Shown here: piece after piece, positions 52,394 to 61,946 of the stretch
Layout: each line of letters starts with the position of its first letter
Numbering within the stretch: the stretch's first letter is position 1
Source of the DNA: Pseudoselenomonas ruminantium
GTDB lineage: Bacteria; Bacillota; Negativicutes; Selenomonadales; Selenomonadaceae
Length of the DNA stretch: 64,000 nt
Direction of reading: 5' to 3'
Assembly: GCF_900142515.1 (NCBI RefSeq)
Contig: NZ_FRBC01000007.1
Coordinates: 1 to 64,000, forward strand
Translations under genes and position numbers: made by a program
Notes under the pieces: model-generated
Told to the model about the DNA's origin: nothing
Database searches by the model: none
The model's input: the letters and a program-made list of their open reading frames with translations, nothing else

Positions 52394-53938
52394 TCAGAAG
52401 TAGTAATACGCCTGCACACGATACTGATTGCCATGATCCATATCCGTACTCGTCTTGCCCAAAGAATGATAGTGCATCCAGCGGAAGTCGAACATCACAT
52501 TCTGGATGGGCACATAGCGATAATCGAGGATAAAGCCCCGTTGTCCTTCACCCGACTTATTCTTCAAGTCATAGGTGGACTTGATGCCGGTATAGCGTTC
52601 CTGATGCAGCAGGTCGAGCTGGAGCTTGCTGGAATGCGGATTGCTGGCTGCTACCTGTCCCCAGCGGAAGGATATGCCATAGGCCTTGTTCTGACGGCCA
52701 TGATCGCTGTTCTTGCCCCGCGTATCATCGGAGATAGCAAAGTTGCCCAGGACTTTCAGCTTGCGGGAAGCCTGCCAGCTGACACTGGTCTCGAAGATGT
52801 TAGGATCATTATAGTGTGAGGTCTTCGCTTTAGCCCTAAGAGCAGCGAGATCACTCTTGGCAAAAGCAATATCCTTGCCACTGCGGTAGTCACCGCTGCC
52901 CCGGGCGGTCAGATGCCAGAAGCCCATATTCCAGGCAAAGTCCTTGCTGGCCTGATAAGAAGTCTGTATCTGTGTCATATTAACGCCCAGGCCGTCCGGA
53001 TTCATATCTGAACCTGATACGCCCCGTTCTGCCTTATATCCATACGCACTTCCAGCTTTGTCTGAATATGTCGTATTGATTTTCCCATCGTCACCGCTCC
53101 AGCTTGAAGTATTGTAATCCACCTTGCCCCAGGTGGCCCCAGCCTTCCATTTGCCCATCTTACGGGTGTAATCAATCCCCTGATAATACTGCCCCATGAT
53201 CATGGAATCACCATAGACCGTCGAGCCCTTCACACGGCCGATGCGCACGGAACCGCCTGCCAGCGGACCGGTCACAAAGGCCTTATTGACATCTGCGGTG
53301 CCAGAGGTATTCTCACCGGTCGTACGGGAATCACCGTCGCCATCTTTTGCCCCCAGGAAGTCAATCTCCCCGGTCCAGCCAGCCGCAATATCGAATTTCG
53401 TAAACAATTGCCAGAGCAGCTGATGGTTCTTGGTCCCGCCAAAAGTACTATAATTTTTCTCCTTTTTATCATTCTCTGAATGTCCCCAGTCATCACGCAG
53501 GCGGATCAAGCCGGTCAGACTGAAGTTCTTCGGCATCTGTTTGATCTTGGGGCCTTTAGGAGCTGCTTTGGCCTCGTCCGTCTTTGCTTTGACACCGGGC
53601 AGTTTCACATGCATGTCCGTGAGTTCCCCGGAAAATTCCTGCATCAGGCGCTGGATGCGCTGCGTATCCTCTGCTCCAGCCCGGTCCATGGCACTCATGG
53701 CCTTAGCCGTGAAGATGGCCATTTCCATCCGGCTGATGATGCGCGTCTTCTTGAATTCCCCTTTTTCATAGCCGTAAATCAAACCGTTGTTGACCAGCGC
53801 ATCCACATCGTCATAATAGCCACTATCCGGCGGCACACTGGCAAAGGGATTATCGGCGGCTTCGGCCGCACCGGGCAGGCTGCCCATACCTAAAAATGCT
53901 GCACTGACTAGACCTAAAAGCATCTTCTGTTTTATCAT
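52394..53938 (-). CDS. SLH-domain outer-membrane porin, pectin locus
   Basis: 514 residues: signal peptide (MIKQKMLLGLVSAAFLGMGS, cleavage near AEAA), an SLH domain (about 25-85, NPFASVPPDSGYYDDVDALVNNG), a short linker helix and a beta-barrel ending VQAYYYF with an aromatic last residue. Probably admits oligogalacturonides through the outer membrane. ATG at 53938 begins the signal peptide; AGGAG lies 13 bases upstream, rather far. Second SLH porin of the window, only distantly like the first. Confidence 0.87.
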   Translation of the reverse strand: MIKQKMLLGLVSAAFLGMGSLPGAAEAADNPFASVPPDSGYYDDVDALVNNGLIYGYEKGEFKKTRIISRMEMAIFTAKAMSAMDRAGAEDTQRIQRLMQEFSGELTDMHVKLPGVKAKTDEAKAAPKGPKIKQMPKNFSLTGLIRLRDDWGHSENDKKEKNYSTFGGTKNHQLLWQLFTKFDIAAGWTGEIDFLGAKDGDGDSRTTGENTSGTADVNKAFVTGPLAGGSVRIGRVKGSTVYGDSMIMGQYYQGIDYTRKMGKWKAGATWGKVDYNTSSWSGDDGKINTTYSDKAGSAYGYKAERGVSGSDMNPDGLGVNMTQIQTSYQASKDFAWNMGFWHLTARGSGDYRSGKDIAFAKSDLAALRAKAKTSHYNDPNIFETSVSWQASRKLKVLGNFAISDDTRGKNSDHGRQNKAYGISFRWGQVAASNPHSSKLQLDLLHQERYTGIKSTYDLKNKSGEGQRGFILDYRYVPIQNVMFDFRWMHYHSLGKTSTDMDHGNQYRVQAYYYF

Positions 53939-54013
53939 CGTTTCGTTTTCACTCCTAAGGACACACAATACGAAAAATCAACAGCCAACTACTTACTAAA
54001 TCCTTTTCCACGT

Positions 54014-55117
54014 TCAAAGGCGCTCATATTCCGCAGCCGCCAGGATGAAGGGGCCCAATCCCTTGGGTTCATTGGTCACAATAGGTTCACTGATATAGTA
54101 GGCAAAGGAACCATCCCGCTCGCCGTAAGCCTTGGTGGGCTGGCCGCCCAGACCGGCGACGAAACAGATCTTATTGAGGCAGATCGTGCCCATGGGCGTT
54201 TCGGTGATGAATTCATCAATGAGCCCATGATAGGAGAGTTTGGCAAACTCCCGCATGCTTTCCGGCAGCCAGCCCATGCGCACACCCTTGAACAGAGCGT
54301 AGGCGATCATGGACGAACCCGAAGCCTCCACATAGTTGCCCTTGCGGTCGCCGCAGTCCGGCACCTGATACCAGACATGGGACTGGGGGCTTGCCACTTT
54401 GATCAGTGCCTGCATCGTGTCGTTGAGGATCTGGATGAGCTCCGGCTTATACTGATTGTCAGCCGGCAGCTCTGCCAGCGTATCCACCAGCGCCATGCAG
54501 TACCAGCCAATGGAACGCGCCCAGAAATGCTTGGACAGGCCGGTCAGCTTGTTGGCCCAGGGCTGCTGGCGGGCATCGTCATAGGCGTGATACAGAAGGC
54601 CCGTCTGCTCATCAAGCGTGTGCTTGCGGGCAATGATGAATTGCCGGGCAATATCATCATATTCTTCCATGCTGCGGCTGAACTCGCTGACGTACTTGGC
54701 ATAGAAGGTCGCGCCCATATAAAGGCCGTCCAGCCAGATCTGTTCCGGATAGATCTCCTTGTGCCAGAACACCCCTTCCTTCGTGCGGGGATGATGCTCA
54801 ATCTGGCTGCGCAAGAGCTCCAAGGCCTTGCGGTATTTCTCCTCATGGGTTTCCTTGTAGATGGTCAGCAGGATCTTGCCATTGTTGAGGTGATCGATAT
54901 TGTATTCCTTCACATCATACCCGCGGATACTGCCATCCTCCCCGATGAAGGTATCCATGCAGGACTTGATGTAGTCAAAGTATTTCTGCTCTCCCGTCTG
55001 CCGCCAGACCTCAGCAATGCCGTCCAGCGTCAGGCCAAATTCATAAGCCCAGTAACTCGTAAGGTCGGTCTTGCGCTGGATAACGGAGTCGGCCATCCAC
55101 TGTGAATATTTTTTCAT
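54014..55117 (-). CDS. Unsaturated rhamnogalacturonyl/glucuronyl hydrolase (GH105)
   Basis: Removes the 4,5-unsaturated uronic acid from the non-reducing end of pectin oligosaccharides; the product opens to 5-keto-4-deoxyuronate for KduI. 367 residues, alpha/alpha-barrel: SYWAYEFGLTLDGI with the catalytic Asp, KHFWARSIGWYCMALVDTL and GSSMIAYALFKGVRMGWLP match YteR/YesR. No signal peptide, so it acts inside the cell after import by the neighbouring transporter. Confidence 0.92.
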   Translation of the reverse strand: MKKYSQWMADSVIQRKTDLTSYWAYEFGLTLDGIAEVWRQTGEQKYFDYIKSCMDTFIGEDGSIRGYDVKEYNIDHLNNGKILLTIYKETHEEKYRKALELLRSQIEHHPRTKEGVFWHKEIYPEQIWLDGLYMGATFYAKYVSEFSRSMEEYDDIARQFIIARKHTLDEQTGLLYHAYDDARQQPWANKLTGLSKHFWARSIGWYCMALVDTLAELPADNQYKPELIQILNDTMQALIKVASPQSHVWYQVPDCGDRKGNYVEASGSSMIAYALFKGVRMGWLPESMREFAKLSYHGLIDEFITETPMGTICLNKICFVAGLGGQPTKAYGERDGSFAYYISEPIVTNEPKGLGPFILAAAEYERL

Positions 55118-55161
55118 TTTCTTCGTTCTCTCCTAAATATTGCAAAAATTATAAAGTAAAT

Positions 55162-56694
55162 TCAGTGCGAATGAACACCTGCAGGTTCATCATGGACACG
55201 CATCAGATCGTTATGACCGAAGCACTGCTCATACTTCCAACCCGTCAGGGATTCTACGGCCTTGCGGGTTTCTGGCGTAACATCAGCCATGCTGCCGCCC
55301 GAACGGATGCGATGCACCTCATCCACGAGGAGCTTGTGATTTTCCTTCGTCAGCGTCAGATTGCGGGAAATCAGGTAAACGATACCGCAGAGAACGATTG
55401 GCACCACGATGGTCATGACTAGCACGCCGTCAATGGCCAGTGCCGTCTGCTGGCCAGCGCCCTTCTCAAAGCCGAAGAGCGCCAAACCAACGCCCAGGAG
55501 GAAACCTTCCGCCGCCGAGGCGAGCTTGGACAGGAGGCCGTTCACGCCCGTGAAGATGCCCTCGCGGCGTTCCATGGTAACGGCTTCATCGATATCGGCC
55601 ATGAAGGGCAGCTGGAATACCGGGATATAGTCGGCACCGGCCTTGCCCACGTTGTTGATGATGGCCAGCACCGTCAGCCAGACAATCACAGCTTCTTCGC
55701 CCATGCTGGCCTGATTCTGGAACAGGATATAGTAACCAGCCAGCGAAGCCGTCACGATAACGCCAACCACCTTGAAGGCGAACGGGCCGCCGCGGCGGTA
55801 GCAGATGGTGATGAAGATAGCCAGAGCTATAAAGGATACCAAAGTGGCAAAACTCGTGATGATGGAAGTCGCGCTGACCGACAGGGACAGGGCGTAAACC
55901 ACATAATAGGTGAAGACACCAGCAGCCAGATTCTTGTAGATACCGATAAAGAGCATCATGCCCGCATGGAGGCGGAAAGCCCGGATGCGCATGGAGGCAA
56001 ACACGTCATTGACCAGCTTGCGCAGTACATGGGATACGGAACCCATCTCTTCCGTATAATGGATATCTTCCGGCGCACGTTCATAGGTCAGGAAATACAT
56101 CACCGCCAGCGAGAGGGATACCACCACAGCATAAGTCAGGCCAGTGTAGAAGAACGCGTCCAGATTGCCTTCACCGAAACGCTGGAAGAAGAAAGCCGGG
56201 AAAAGCAGGGCAATGGTGCTGGCAAAGGTGCCACAATACTGCTTGGCCGAAACCAGCTTGGTCTTTTCGGCAGCAACCTGCGTCATCTCTGCCGGCAGCG
56301 TCGGACCGGGCACCATCACGCTGGTAAAGACGATTTCGTAAATGATGTTAGCAACCACATAGAATTCAAAGCTATGCCCCGGCGTCCACAGGATTGGATA
56401 AGTGATCAGAACCAGAGGAATACCGGTCAGGACAAAGAACTTGCGCCGCCCGAATCGTTTGCCCAATCTGGTACGGCCAAAGTTGTCGCTGATATAGCCC
56501 ATCACCGGATTGCCCACAGCATCGATACATCTGGCAATGGTAAAGATGAGACCTGCCTGCACGGCAGGAATATCACAATACATGGTGTAGAACAACATCA
56601 GAAAAGCGGAACTGAGTGCCTGCGTACCACCACCCAGGAAGTTCAAACAGGCATAGCCCAGCACATTCCACCAAGTTACTTTTCTTGCTTCCAT
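55162..56694 (-). CDS. GPH-family sugar/cation symporter, probable oligogalacturonide importer
   Basis: 510 residues with about 12 membrane segments. The start GYACLNFLGGGTQALSSAFLMLFYT and the loop GYISDNFGRTRLGKRFGRRKFFVL are the glycoside-pentoside-hexuronide family signature. Encoded between the cytoplasmic GH28 and GH105 genes, it should import the uronic-acid oligosaccharides they cut. The C-terminal 60 residues are hydrophilic. ATG at 56694 follows AGGAGG. Confidence 0.87.
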   Translation of the reverse strand: MEARKVTWWNVLGYACLNFLGGGTQALSSAFLMLFYTMYCDIPAVQAGLIFTIARCIDAVGNPVMGYISDNFGRTRLGKRFGRRKFFVLTGIPLVLITYPILWTPGHSFEFYVVANIIYEIVFTSVMVPGPTLPAEMTQVAAEKTKLVSAKQYCGTFASTIALLFPAFFFQRFGEGNLDAFFYTGLTYAVVVSLSLAVMYFLTYERAPEDIHYTEEMGSVSHVLRKLVNDVFASMRIRAFRLHAGMMLFIGIYKNLAAGVFTYYVVYALSLSVSATSIITSFATLVSFIALAIFITICYRRGGPFAFKVVGVIVTASLAGYYILFQNQASMGEEAVIVWLTVLAIINNVGKAGADYIPVFQLPFMADIDEAVTMERREGIFTGVNGLLSKLASAAEGFLLGVGLALFGFEKGAGQQTALAIDGVLVMTIVVPIVLCGIVYLISRNLTLTKENHKLLVDEVHRIRSGGSMADVTPETRKAVESLTGWKYEQCFGHNDLMRVHDEPAGVHSH

Positions 56695-56732
56695 CTTGAT
56701 CCTCCTAACACACGACGTTAAAAGTCCGGCTC

Positions 56733-58217
56733 TTATCTGACCTGCCCGTCAGAATCAATGTCCACCAGCCGGTCCGGCTGGCGTCTTCCGTTAATGGTCA
56801 CATTCTCGAAGGCCAGTCCCTGGACATTTTCCAGCACAGCCTCGCCTTTCACCCCTTCCAGCTGCATATCCCGGAAGGTGATATTGGCAATCGGCGCATC
56901 GGCAAAGCCCTTGAGATAAAAGGCATAACGTGCATCAATGCTGCCGCCCTCTGCGGTCCGGAAACCATCCAGCGTGACATTATCCAGCTGCGGCAGGAAA
57001 TCACCTGCATGGCCCTCCTCGTAGAAGAAATCCGCGTGCACCACCGCCAGCCGCGCCTTGTTGACCACGCTGTCCTTCACATAGACATTTTCCAGCGTGC
57101 CGCCCCGCATGGCATTGGTCTTGAAGCGGATGGGGTAATCGAGATTCGGGCTGTCGAAATGGTTGCCCATAGCGAATACATCATGCACCCCGCCGGAAAT
57201 CTCACTGCCCAGGGTGATGCCGCCATGACCATTGGCAAAGCGGTTATAACGGATAACCACATTGGCCGTGGGCACCCCGATGCGCCGCCCATCCTCATTG
57301 CGTCCGGATTTTATCGCAATACAGTCATCGCCCGTGAGGAAATAACAGTCCTCAATCAGCACATTGCGGCTGGATTCCGGATCGATGCCATCATTGTTGT
57401 AGAGATCCGTCTCAATATGCACGCCTTTGATCCAGACATTCTCGCAGAGCACGGGATTGATTTCCCAAAAGGGTGAATTCACAATGTGCACGCCCATGAT
57501 GCGGATATCCCTGCTGTTGTAGAACTGGATGAAGGGCGGCCGCAGGGTGGAGACATCATCGGCAAAGATGCGCTCATTCACCGGAAGACCGGCAGCCCCG
57601 GCCTGGAACAGGCGCTGCCTTTGCTCCTCCTGATCCGGCTCACCGAAGTAACCGAACTTCCAGGGCATCCAGTTGAATTCGTCCGCCTGTCCGTCCAGCG
57701 TGCCCTGCCCCGTGATGCTGATATCTTCCGCGCCCTCTGCATAGATGAAGGGCGAGAAATTCATGCATTCCACGCCTTCCCAACGGGTATAGCGCAGGGG
57801 GTAAAAGACATTGCTCTTGTTGCGGATGAAACAGAGTCTTGCGCCAGCCGCTAAATGCAAATCCACATGCGATTTCAGGACCAGCGCACCGGTATACCAG
57901 ATGCCTGCGGGGATTTCCACCCGGCCGCCGCCCGCTGCGGCCATATCATCAATGGCCTGCTGGATTGCCTGTCCATGGTACAGCACATGCCGGCGCCGTT
58001 CCAACAAGCGTTCCTGCCGATAAGGCAGATCCTCTTTCAGCTCTGCCTTGCTGCCCTGATACGGCCCCAGAGGATGCTCATAGTAGATTTCCTCCACCGA
58101 ACGCCATAGCCCCTGATATCGGCTGTCCGTAATCCGGCAGAACCTGATACTAGGCAAAGGCGACCGAAACCTGGAGAGGATTTCCTCATAAAGTTTTTGA
58201 TTCCAGGAAAACGCCAC
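56733..58217 (-). CDS. Cytoplasmic GH28 exo-polygalacturonase-type hydrolase
   Basis: 494 residues, no signal peptide. GH28 beta-helix landmarks: NNDGIDPESSRNVLIEDCYF, TGDDCIAIKSGRNEDG, FANGHGGITLGSEISGG and YPIRFKTNAMRGG, with the three catalytic aspartates, the His and the RFK patch. The intracellular place suggests release of galacturonate from imported saturated oligosaccharides for UxaC. A GTG at 58217 (GTGGCGTTTTCC) appears to be the start, behind GAGG. Confidence 0.87.
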   Translation of the reverse strand: MAFSWNQKLYEEILSRFRSPLPSIRFCRITDSRYQGLWRSVEEIYYEHPLGPYQGSKAELKEDLPYRQERLLERRRHVLYHGQAIQQAIDDMAAAGGGRVEIPAGIWYTGALVLKSHVDLHLAAGARLCFIRNKSNVFYPLRYTRWEGVECMNFSPFIYAEGAEDISITGQGTLDGQADEFNWMPWKFGYFGEPDQEEQRQRLFQAGAAGLPVNERIFADDVSTLRPPFIQFYNSRDIRIMGVHIVNSPFWEINPVLCENVWIKGVHIETDLYNNDGIDPESSRNVLIEDCYFLTGDDCIAIKSGRNEDGRRIGVPTANVVIRYNRFANGHGGITLGSEISGGVHDVFAMGNHFDSPNLDYPIRFKTNAMRGGTLENVYVKDSVVNKARLAVVHADFFYEEGHAGDFLPQLDNVTLDGFRTAEGGSIDARYAFYLKGFADAPIANITFRDMQLEGVKGEAVLENVQGLAFENVTINGRRQPDRLVDIDSDGQVR

Positions 58218-58245
58218 GTTTATGACCTCATTTCCATTTTTCTAT

Positions 58246-58962
58246 TCAAGAAATCTTTAAATTACGCTTGGGCAAATAATCCCCTTTATCCTTCCGATAC
58301 AGACTATTGATGGACTGCTTGCCGCGTCCCCTCACCTCTTTGACGATAGCAGCAGCTTCGCGGACCAGTCTGGCAATGCCTTCCCAATCACCTTCAGCCA
58401 TCATCTGCTGCTTGACCATCCAGCTGCCACCGCAGGCGAGGATTTTCTCATCAGCCAGATAGGCACGGACATTTTCCGGCGTCAGGCCGCCAGTGGGCAT
58501 AAAGACCAGCTGCCCATAGGGTGCAGCCACCGCCTTGATCATCTTGAGTCCGCCTGCCGGCTCTGCGGGGAAGAACTTCACGAAATCCAGCCCCAGACCG
58601 ATGGCCTGTTCCATTTCGCTGGGCGTCTGCGTCCCCGGTGCCACCGGCATGCCTTTGGCCTGACAATATCTGACCACTTCCGGGTTGAGCCCCGGGCTGA
58701 CGATGAACTTTGCCCCCGCAGCGATGGCCAGGTCAGCTTCCTGCGTGGTCAGCACGGTTCCCGCCCCGACCAGAAGTTCCGGACGATGTTTTGCCATGCG
58801 GGAAATCACCTCGGCAGCAGCCGCCGTGCGGAACGTGACCTCCGCACAGGGCAGACCGTTATCGCAGAGGACATCGGCCAGCTGCTCTGCATACTGCGCA
58901 TCTTCCATCACCACCACAGGGATAATCCCAATCTCCTTGAACTGTTTGAATATCTCTTTCAT
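58246..58962 (-). CDS. eda: KDPG/KHG aldolase
   Basis: Cleaves KDPG to pyruvate and glyceraldehyde-3-phosphate, the last step of uronate breakdown. 238 residues: AEVTFRTAAAAEVI with the catalytic Glu, LLVGAGTVLTTQEADLAIAAGAKFIVSPG, the Schiff-base Lys in DFVKFFPAEPAGG and VFMPTGGLTPENV. About 25 extra basic residues at the C-terminus (SINSLYRKDKGDYLPKRNLK) go beyond the usual family end. Encoded between GH28 and uxaC. Confidence 0.93.
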   Translation of the reverse strand: MKEIFKQFKEIGIIPVVVMEDAQYAEQLADVLCDNGLPCAEVTFRTAAAAEVISRMAKHRPELLVGAGTVLTTQEADLAIAAGAKFIVSPGLNPEVVRYCQAKGMPVAPGTQTPSEMEQAIGLGLDFVKFFPAEPAGGLKMIKAVAAPYGQLVFMPTGGLTPENVRAYLADEKILACGGSWMVKQQMMAEGDWEGIARLVREAAAIVKEVRGRGKQSINSLYRKDKGDYLPKRNLKIS

Positions 58963-58994
58963 TCTCTCTAATTCCTTTCCTTTAGATGCCGCTC

Positions 58995-60428
58995 CTAAAT
59001 ATGAAAGTAGCGGACTGCGTTTTTATAACTGATGCCCTCCACAATCTTCTGCAAAGATGCTTCATGGCAGGGATACTCACCATGTTCTACCCAGTCACCG
59101 ATGATATTGCACAGGATGCGCCGGAAGTAATCATGACGGGTATAGGACAGGAACGACCGGGAATCGGTCAGCATGCCGACAAAATTCCCCAGCAGGGAAA
59201 GACGGGCCAGCGAGCGCATCTGCTTTTCCATGCCGTCCTTGGTATCGAGGAACCACCAGGCCGATCCCATCTGGATCTTGCCGGGCATTTCCTCGGACTG
59301 GAAGCAGCCCATCAGGGATGCGATCCGGTCGAAATCCGTGCTGTCCAGCGAGAACAGGATCATCTGCGGAAGGTTCCCTTCCTTGTAGAGCTCACTCATG
59401 AATTTCGCCAGATTGCCGATGCAGGTGGTCTGGGCGATCATGTCGAACCCCGTGTCCGGCCCCTGCAGGGCAAACATCTTTTCGTTGTTGTCGCGGCTGC
59501 AGGAGTAATGGATTTCCATCACGATCTGCTGCTTATGGTATTCCCGGGCCAGATGCAGGAGCACTTCGGTCTGATAAGCCTCGGCTTCCGCCGTCGTGAG
59601 CGTTTCGCCGTCAAGGGCTTTCTTATAGGCCTTATCCGCAGCCTCCAAGCCCTGATGGTTGAACATCACATAATCAAGGCCATGATCGCTGGCCCGGCAG
59701 CCGTGCTTCTTGAAATAAGCGATCCGTTCCGTAAGCGCTGCCAGCACATCCTCAATGGAAGCCAGTTTTTCCTTGCCCACGCAGGCCGCCAGTTTTTCCA
59801 TGTATTCACGGAAGCCCTCTTTATGGATATTGACCGCCTTGTCCGGACGGAAGGAAGGGCAGACCTTGAAATCCACCGTTTCATCGGCAGCCAGCTTCTC
59901 GTGCCATTCCAGCGTGTCGATGGGATCATCCGTAGTGCCGATGTAAGCGACCTTGGATTGGCGGATAAGCCCCCGCACGGACATATCCGGGTTGTGCTGC
60001 AGCATATCGTTGGCCTTGTCCCAAACGGCTTTCATATTGCTTTCGGTAAGGGGTTCGGTCACGCCGAAATACTTATGCAGCTCCAGATTGCACCAATGGT
60101 ACATGGGATTGCCGATGGCCATTTCCAGCGATTTCGTAAAAGCGCTGAACTTCTCATAGGGATCTGCCCCGCCGGTGACCATGTCCTCGGGTACGCCGTT
60201 GGTGCGCATCACCCGCCATTTATAATGGTCACCGAAGTAAGTGCCATCATCATTGCGCCCGCCCAGCCAAATCTGCGCGATATTGTCAAAGCGGCGGTCC
60301 TCAAAAATCTCCTTGGGTGAGATATGGCAATGATAGTCAACCAGCGGCAAGTCCCGGGCATATTCTTCATACAGCCGCGCACCTGTCTGATTGCGGAGCA
60401 TAAAATCTTTCCCCATAAAAGCCTTCAT
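58995..60428 (-). CDS. uxaC: Uronate isomerase
   Basis: Converts D-galacturonate to D-tagaturonate (and glucuronate to fructuronate). 477 residues of the amidohydrolase superfamily: PLVDYHCHISPKEIFED with the metal His pair, WRVMRTNGVPEDMVTG, EIHYSCSRDNNEKMF and MLTDSRSFLSYTRHDYFRRILC are family landmarks. ATG at 60428 follows GGAAGG. 19 bp after uxaA. Confidence 0.95.
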   Translation of the reverse strand: MKAFMGKDFMLRNQTGARLYEEYARDLPLVDYHCHISPKEIFEDRRFDNIAQIWLGGRNDDGTYFGDHYKWRVMRTNGVPEDMVTGGADPYEKFSAFTKSLEMAIGNPMYHWCNLELHKYFGVTEPLTESNMKAVWDKANDMLQHNPDMSVRGLIRQSKVAYIGTTDDPIDTLEWHEKLAADETVDFKVCPSFRPDKAVNIHKEGFREYMEKLAACVGKEKLASIEDVLAALTERIAYFKKHGCRASDHGLDYVMFNHQGLEAADKAYKKALDGETLTTAEAEAYQTEVLLHLAREYHKQQIVMEIHYSCSRDNNEKMFALQGPDTGFDMIAQTTCIGNLAKFMSELYKEGNLPQMILFSLDSTDFDRIASLMGCFQSEEMPGKIQMGSAWWFLDTKDGMEKQMRSLARLSLLGNFVGMLTDSRSFLSYTRHDYFRRILCNIIGDWVEHGEYPCHEASLQKIVEGISYKNAVRYFHI

Positions 60429-60447
60429 AACGGAAAATCAGTCCTTC

Positions 60448-61935
60448 CTATAAAACAACACCATCTTTGAATATGGAAATCTGGCGATAGCCATTTTTCT
60501 CATTGCAGGTCAGTTCGCCACCGGCCACCTGCAGGACTTTGTCCAGCAAGCGCCCACCAGCCGTGTCCAACGCTTCGCCTTCCGCCACCGTACCGGCATT
60601 GAAGTCAATCCAATGCGGTTTATGCTGGGCCAGGCGGCTGTTGGTAGCAATCTTCACGGTGGGTACCGGTGAACCAAAGGGCGTCCCCCGGCCTGTGGTG
60701 AAGAGGATCAAGGCAGCACCAGCAGCAGCCAGAGCCGTGCTGGAAACCAAGTCATTGCCCGGCCCATAGAGCAAGTTCAAACCTTGCTTCTTTACCTGCT
60801 CCCCGTACCCCAGCACATCTTCAATGGGCGCCGTACCTCCTTTTTGGACACAGCCACAGCTCTTGTCTTCCAGCGTGGTGATACCCCCCTGCTTGTTGCC
60901 AGGGCTGGGATTATCGTAGACCACTTCATGATGGGAAAGGAAGTAATCCTTGAAGCCATTGAGCATAGCCGCCGCCTTGTCAAATACCTGCTGGCTGCGG
61001 CACCGCCCCAAGAGGATGCCTTCGGCACCAAACATCTCCGGCACCTCGGTCAGGATGGTGCTGCCGCCCTGACTCAGCAGCAGGTCGCTGAACCTGCCGA
61101 CCGTGGGGTTGGCGGTGATTCCCGAAAGCCCATCAGAGGCTCCGCACTTCAGCCCCACCACCAGTTTGCTGGCTGGCAGGGACTGCCGTCTGAACCTGCT
61201 GGCATAAGCGGCCAGTTCCTGCAGGAGCTGACGTCCGGCAGCCAATTCATCTTCTGCCTGCTGGCAGTTGAGGAACCTTACCCGCTCCGGATCGAAAGCC
61301 CCCAATTCTTCCACAAACTGTTCATGGGTGCAGTTCTCACAGCCCAAGTGCACCACCAGCACACCACCGGCATTGGGGTGATTGACCAAAGCCGCCAGAA
61401 GCTTTCTGGTCTGGGCATGGTCCGCACCGGTCTGGCTGCAGCCAAAGGGATGAGTGAAGGCATGGATGCCGTCGATATGTTCCCCCAACAGATCCTGATT
61501 ATCCCGCGCCAGCTTCAGCACTACATCATTGACACAGCCCACTGTGGGGATGATCCAGATCTCATTGCGGATACCCGCCCGGCCATCTGGTCTCAGATAC
61601 CCGGCAAACTCTCGGGCTGGCTGCTCTGGCAGATCATGCACCTCCGGATAGTAAACGTATTCTATTTCTCCCTTGAGATTAGTCCGCAAGTTATGGGTAT
61701 GTACCCAGCAGCCCGGACTGATGTCCTGGGCTGCATGTCCGATGGGATACCCGTATTTGATGATGTTCTCGTTTTCTGCCACAGACTGCAACGCAATCTT
61801 ATGTCCCTGGGGAATTTCCTCACAGGCGGTAACTTCCACATTTCCCACCTGCAGGCATTCCCCTTTATCTATCTTGGTCAGCGCCACCGCCACATTATCT
61901 TCTGCGGCGATGCGCACTGCTTTTATCCTATCCAT
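60448..61935 (-). CDS. uxaA: Altronate dehydratase
   Basis: Dehydrates D-altronate to KDG; iron-dependent. About 495 residues: an N-terminal SAF domain (VALTKIDKGECLQVGNVEV, GHKIALQSV, WVHTHNLRTNL) and the large C-terminal domain with GYLRPDGRAGIRNEIWIIPTVGCVN, GLKCGASDGLSGITANPTVG and DKSCGCVQKGGTAPI. ATG at 61935 (MDRIKAVRIAAEDN) has AAGGA 7 bases upstream; the longer frame to 62067 would overlap uxaB and is rejected. Confidence 0.94.
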   Translation of the reverse strand: MDRIKAVRIAAEDNVAVALTKIDKGECLQVGNVEVTACEEIPQGHKIALQSVAENENIIKYGYPIGHAAQDISPGCWVHTHNLRTNLKGEIEYVYYPEVHDLPEQPAREFAGYLRPDGRAGIRNEIWIIPTVGCVNDVVLKLARDNQDLLGEHIDGIHAFTHPFGCSQTGADHAQTRKLLAALVNHPNAGGVLVVHLGCENCTHEQFVEELGAFDPERVRFLNCQQAEDELAAGRQLLQELAAYASRFRRQSLPASKLVVGLKCGASDGLSGITANPTVGRFSDLLLSQGGSTILTEVPEMFGAEGILLGRCRSQQVFDKAAAMLNGFKDYFLSHHEVVYDNPSPGNKQGGITTLEDKSCGCVQKGGTAPIEDVLGYGEQVKKQGLNLLYGPGNDLVSSTALAAAGAALILFTTGRGTPFGSPVPTVKIATNSRLAQHKPHWIDFNAGTVAEGEALDTAGGRLLDKVLQVAGGELTCNEKNGYRQISIFKDGVVL

Positions 61936-61946
61936 ATCCAATCCTT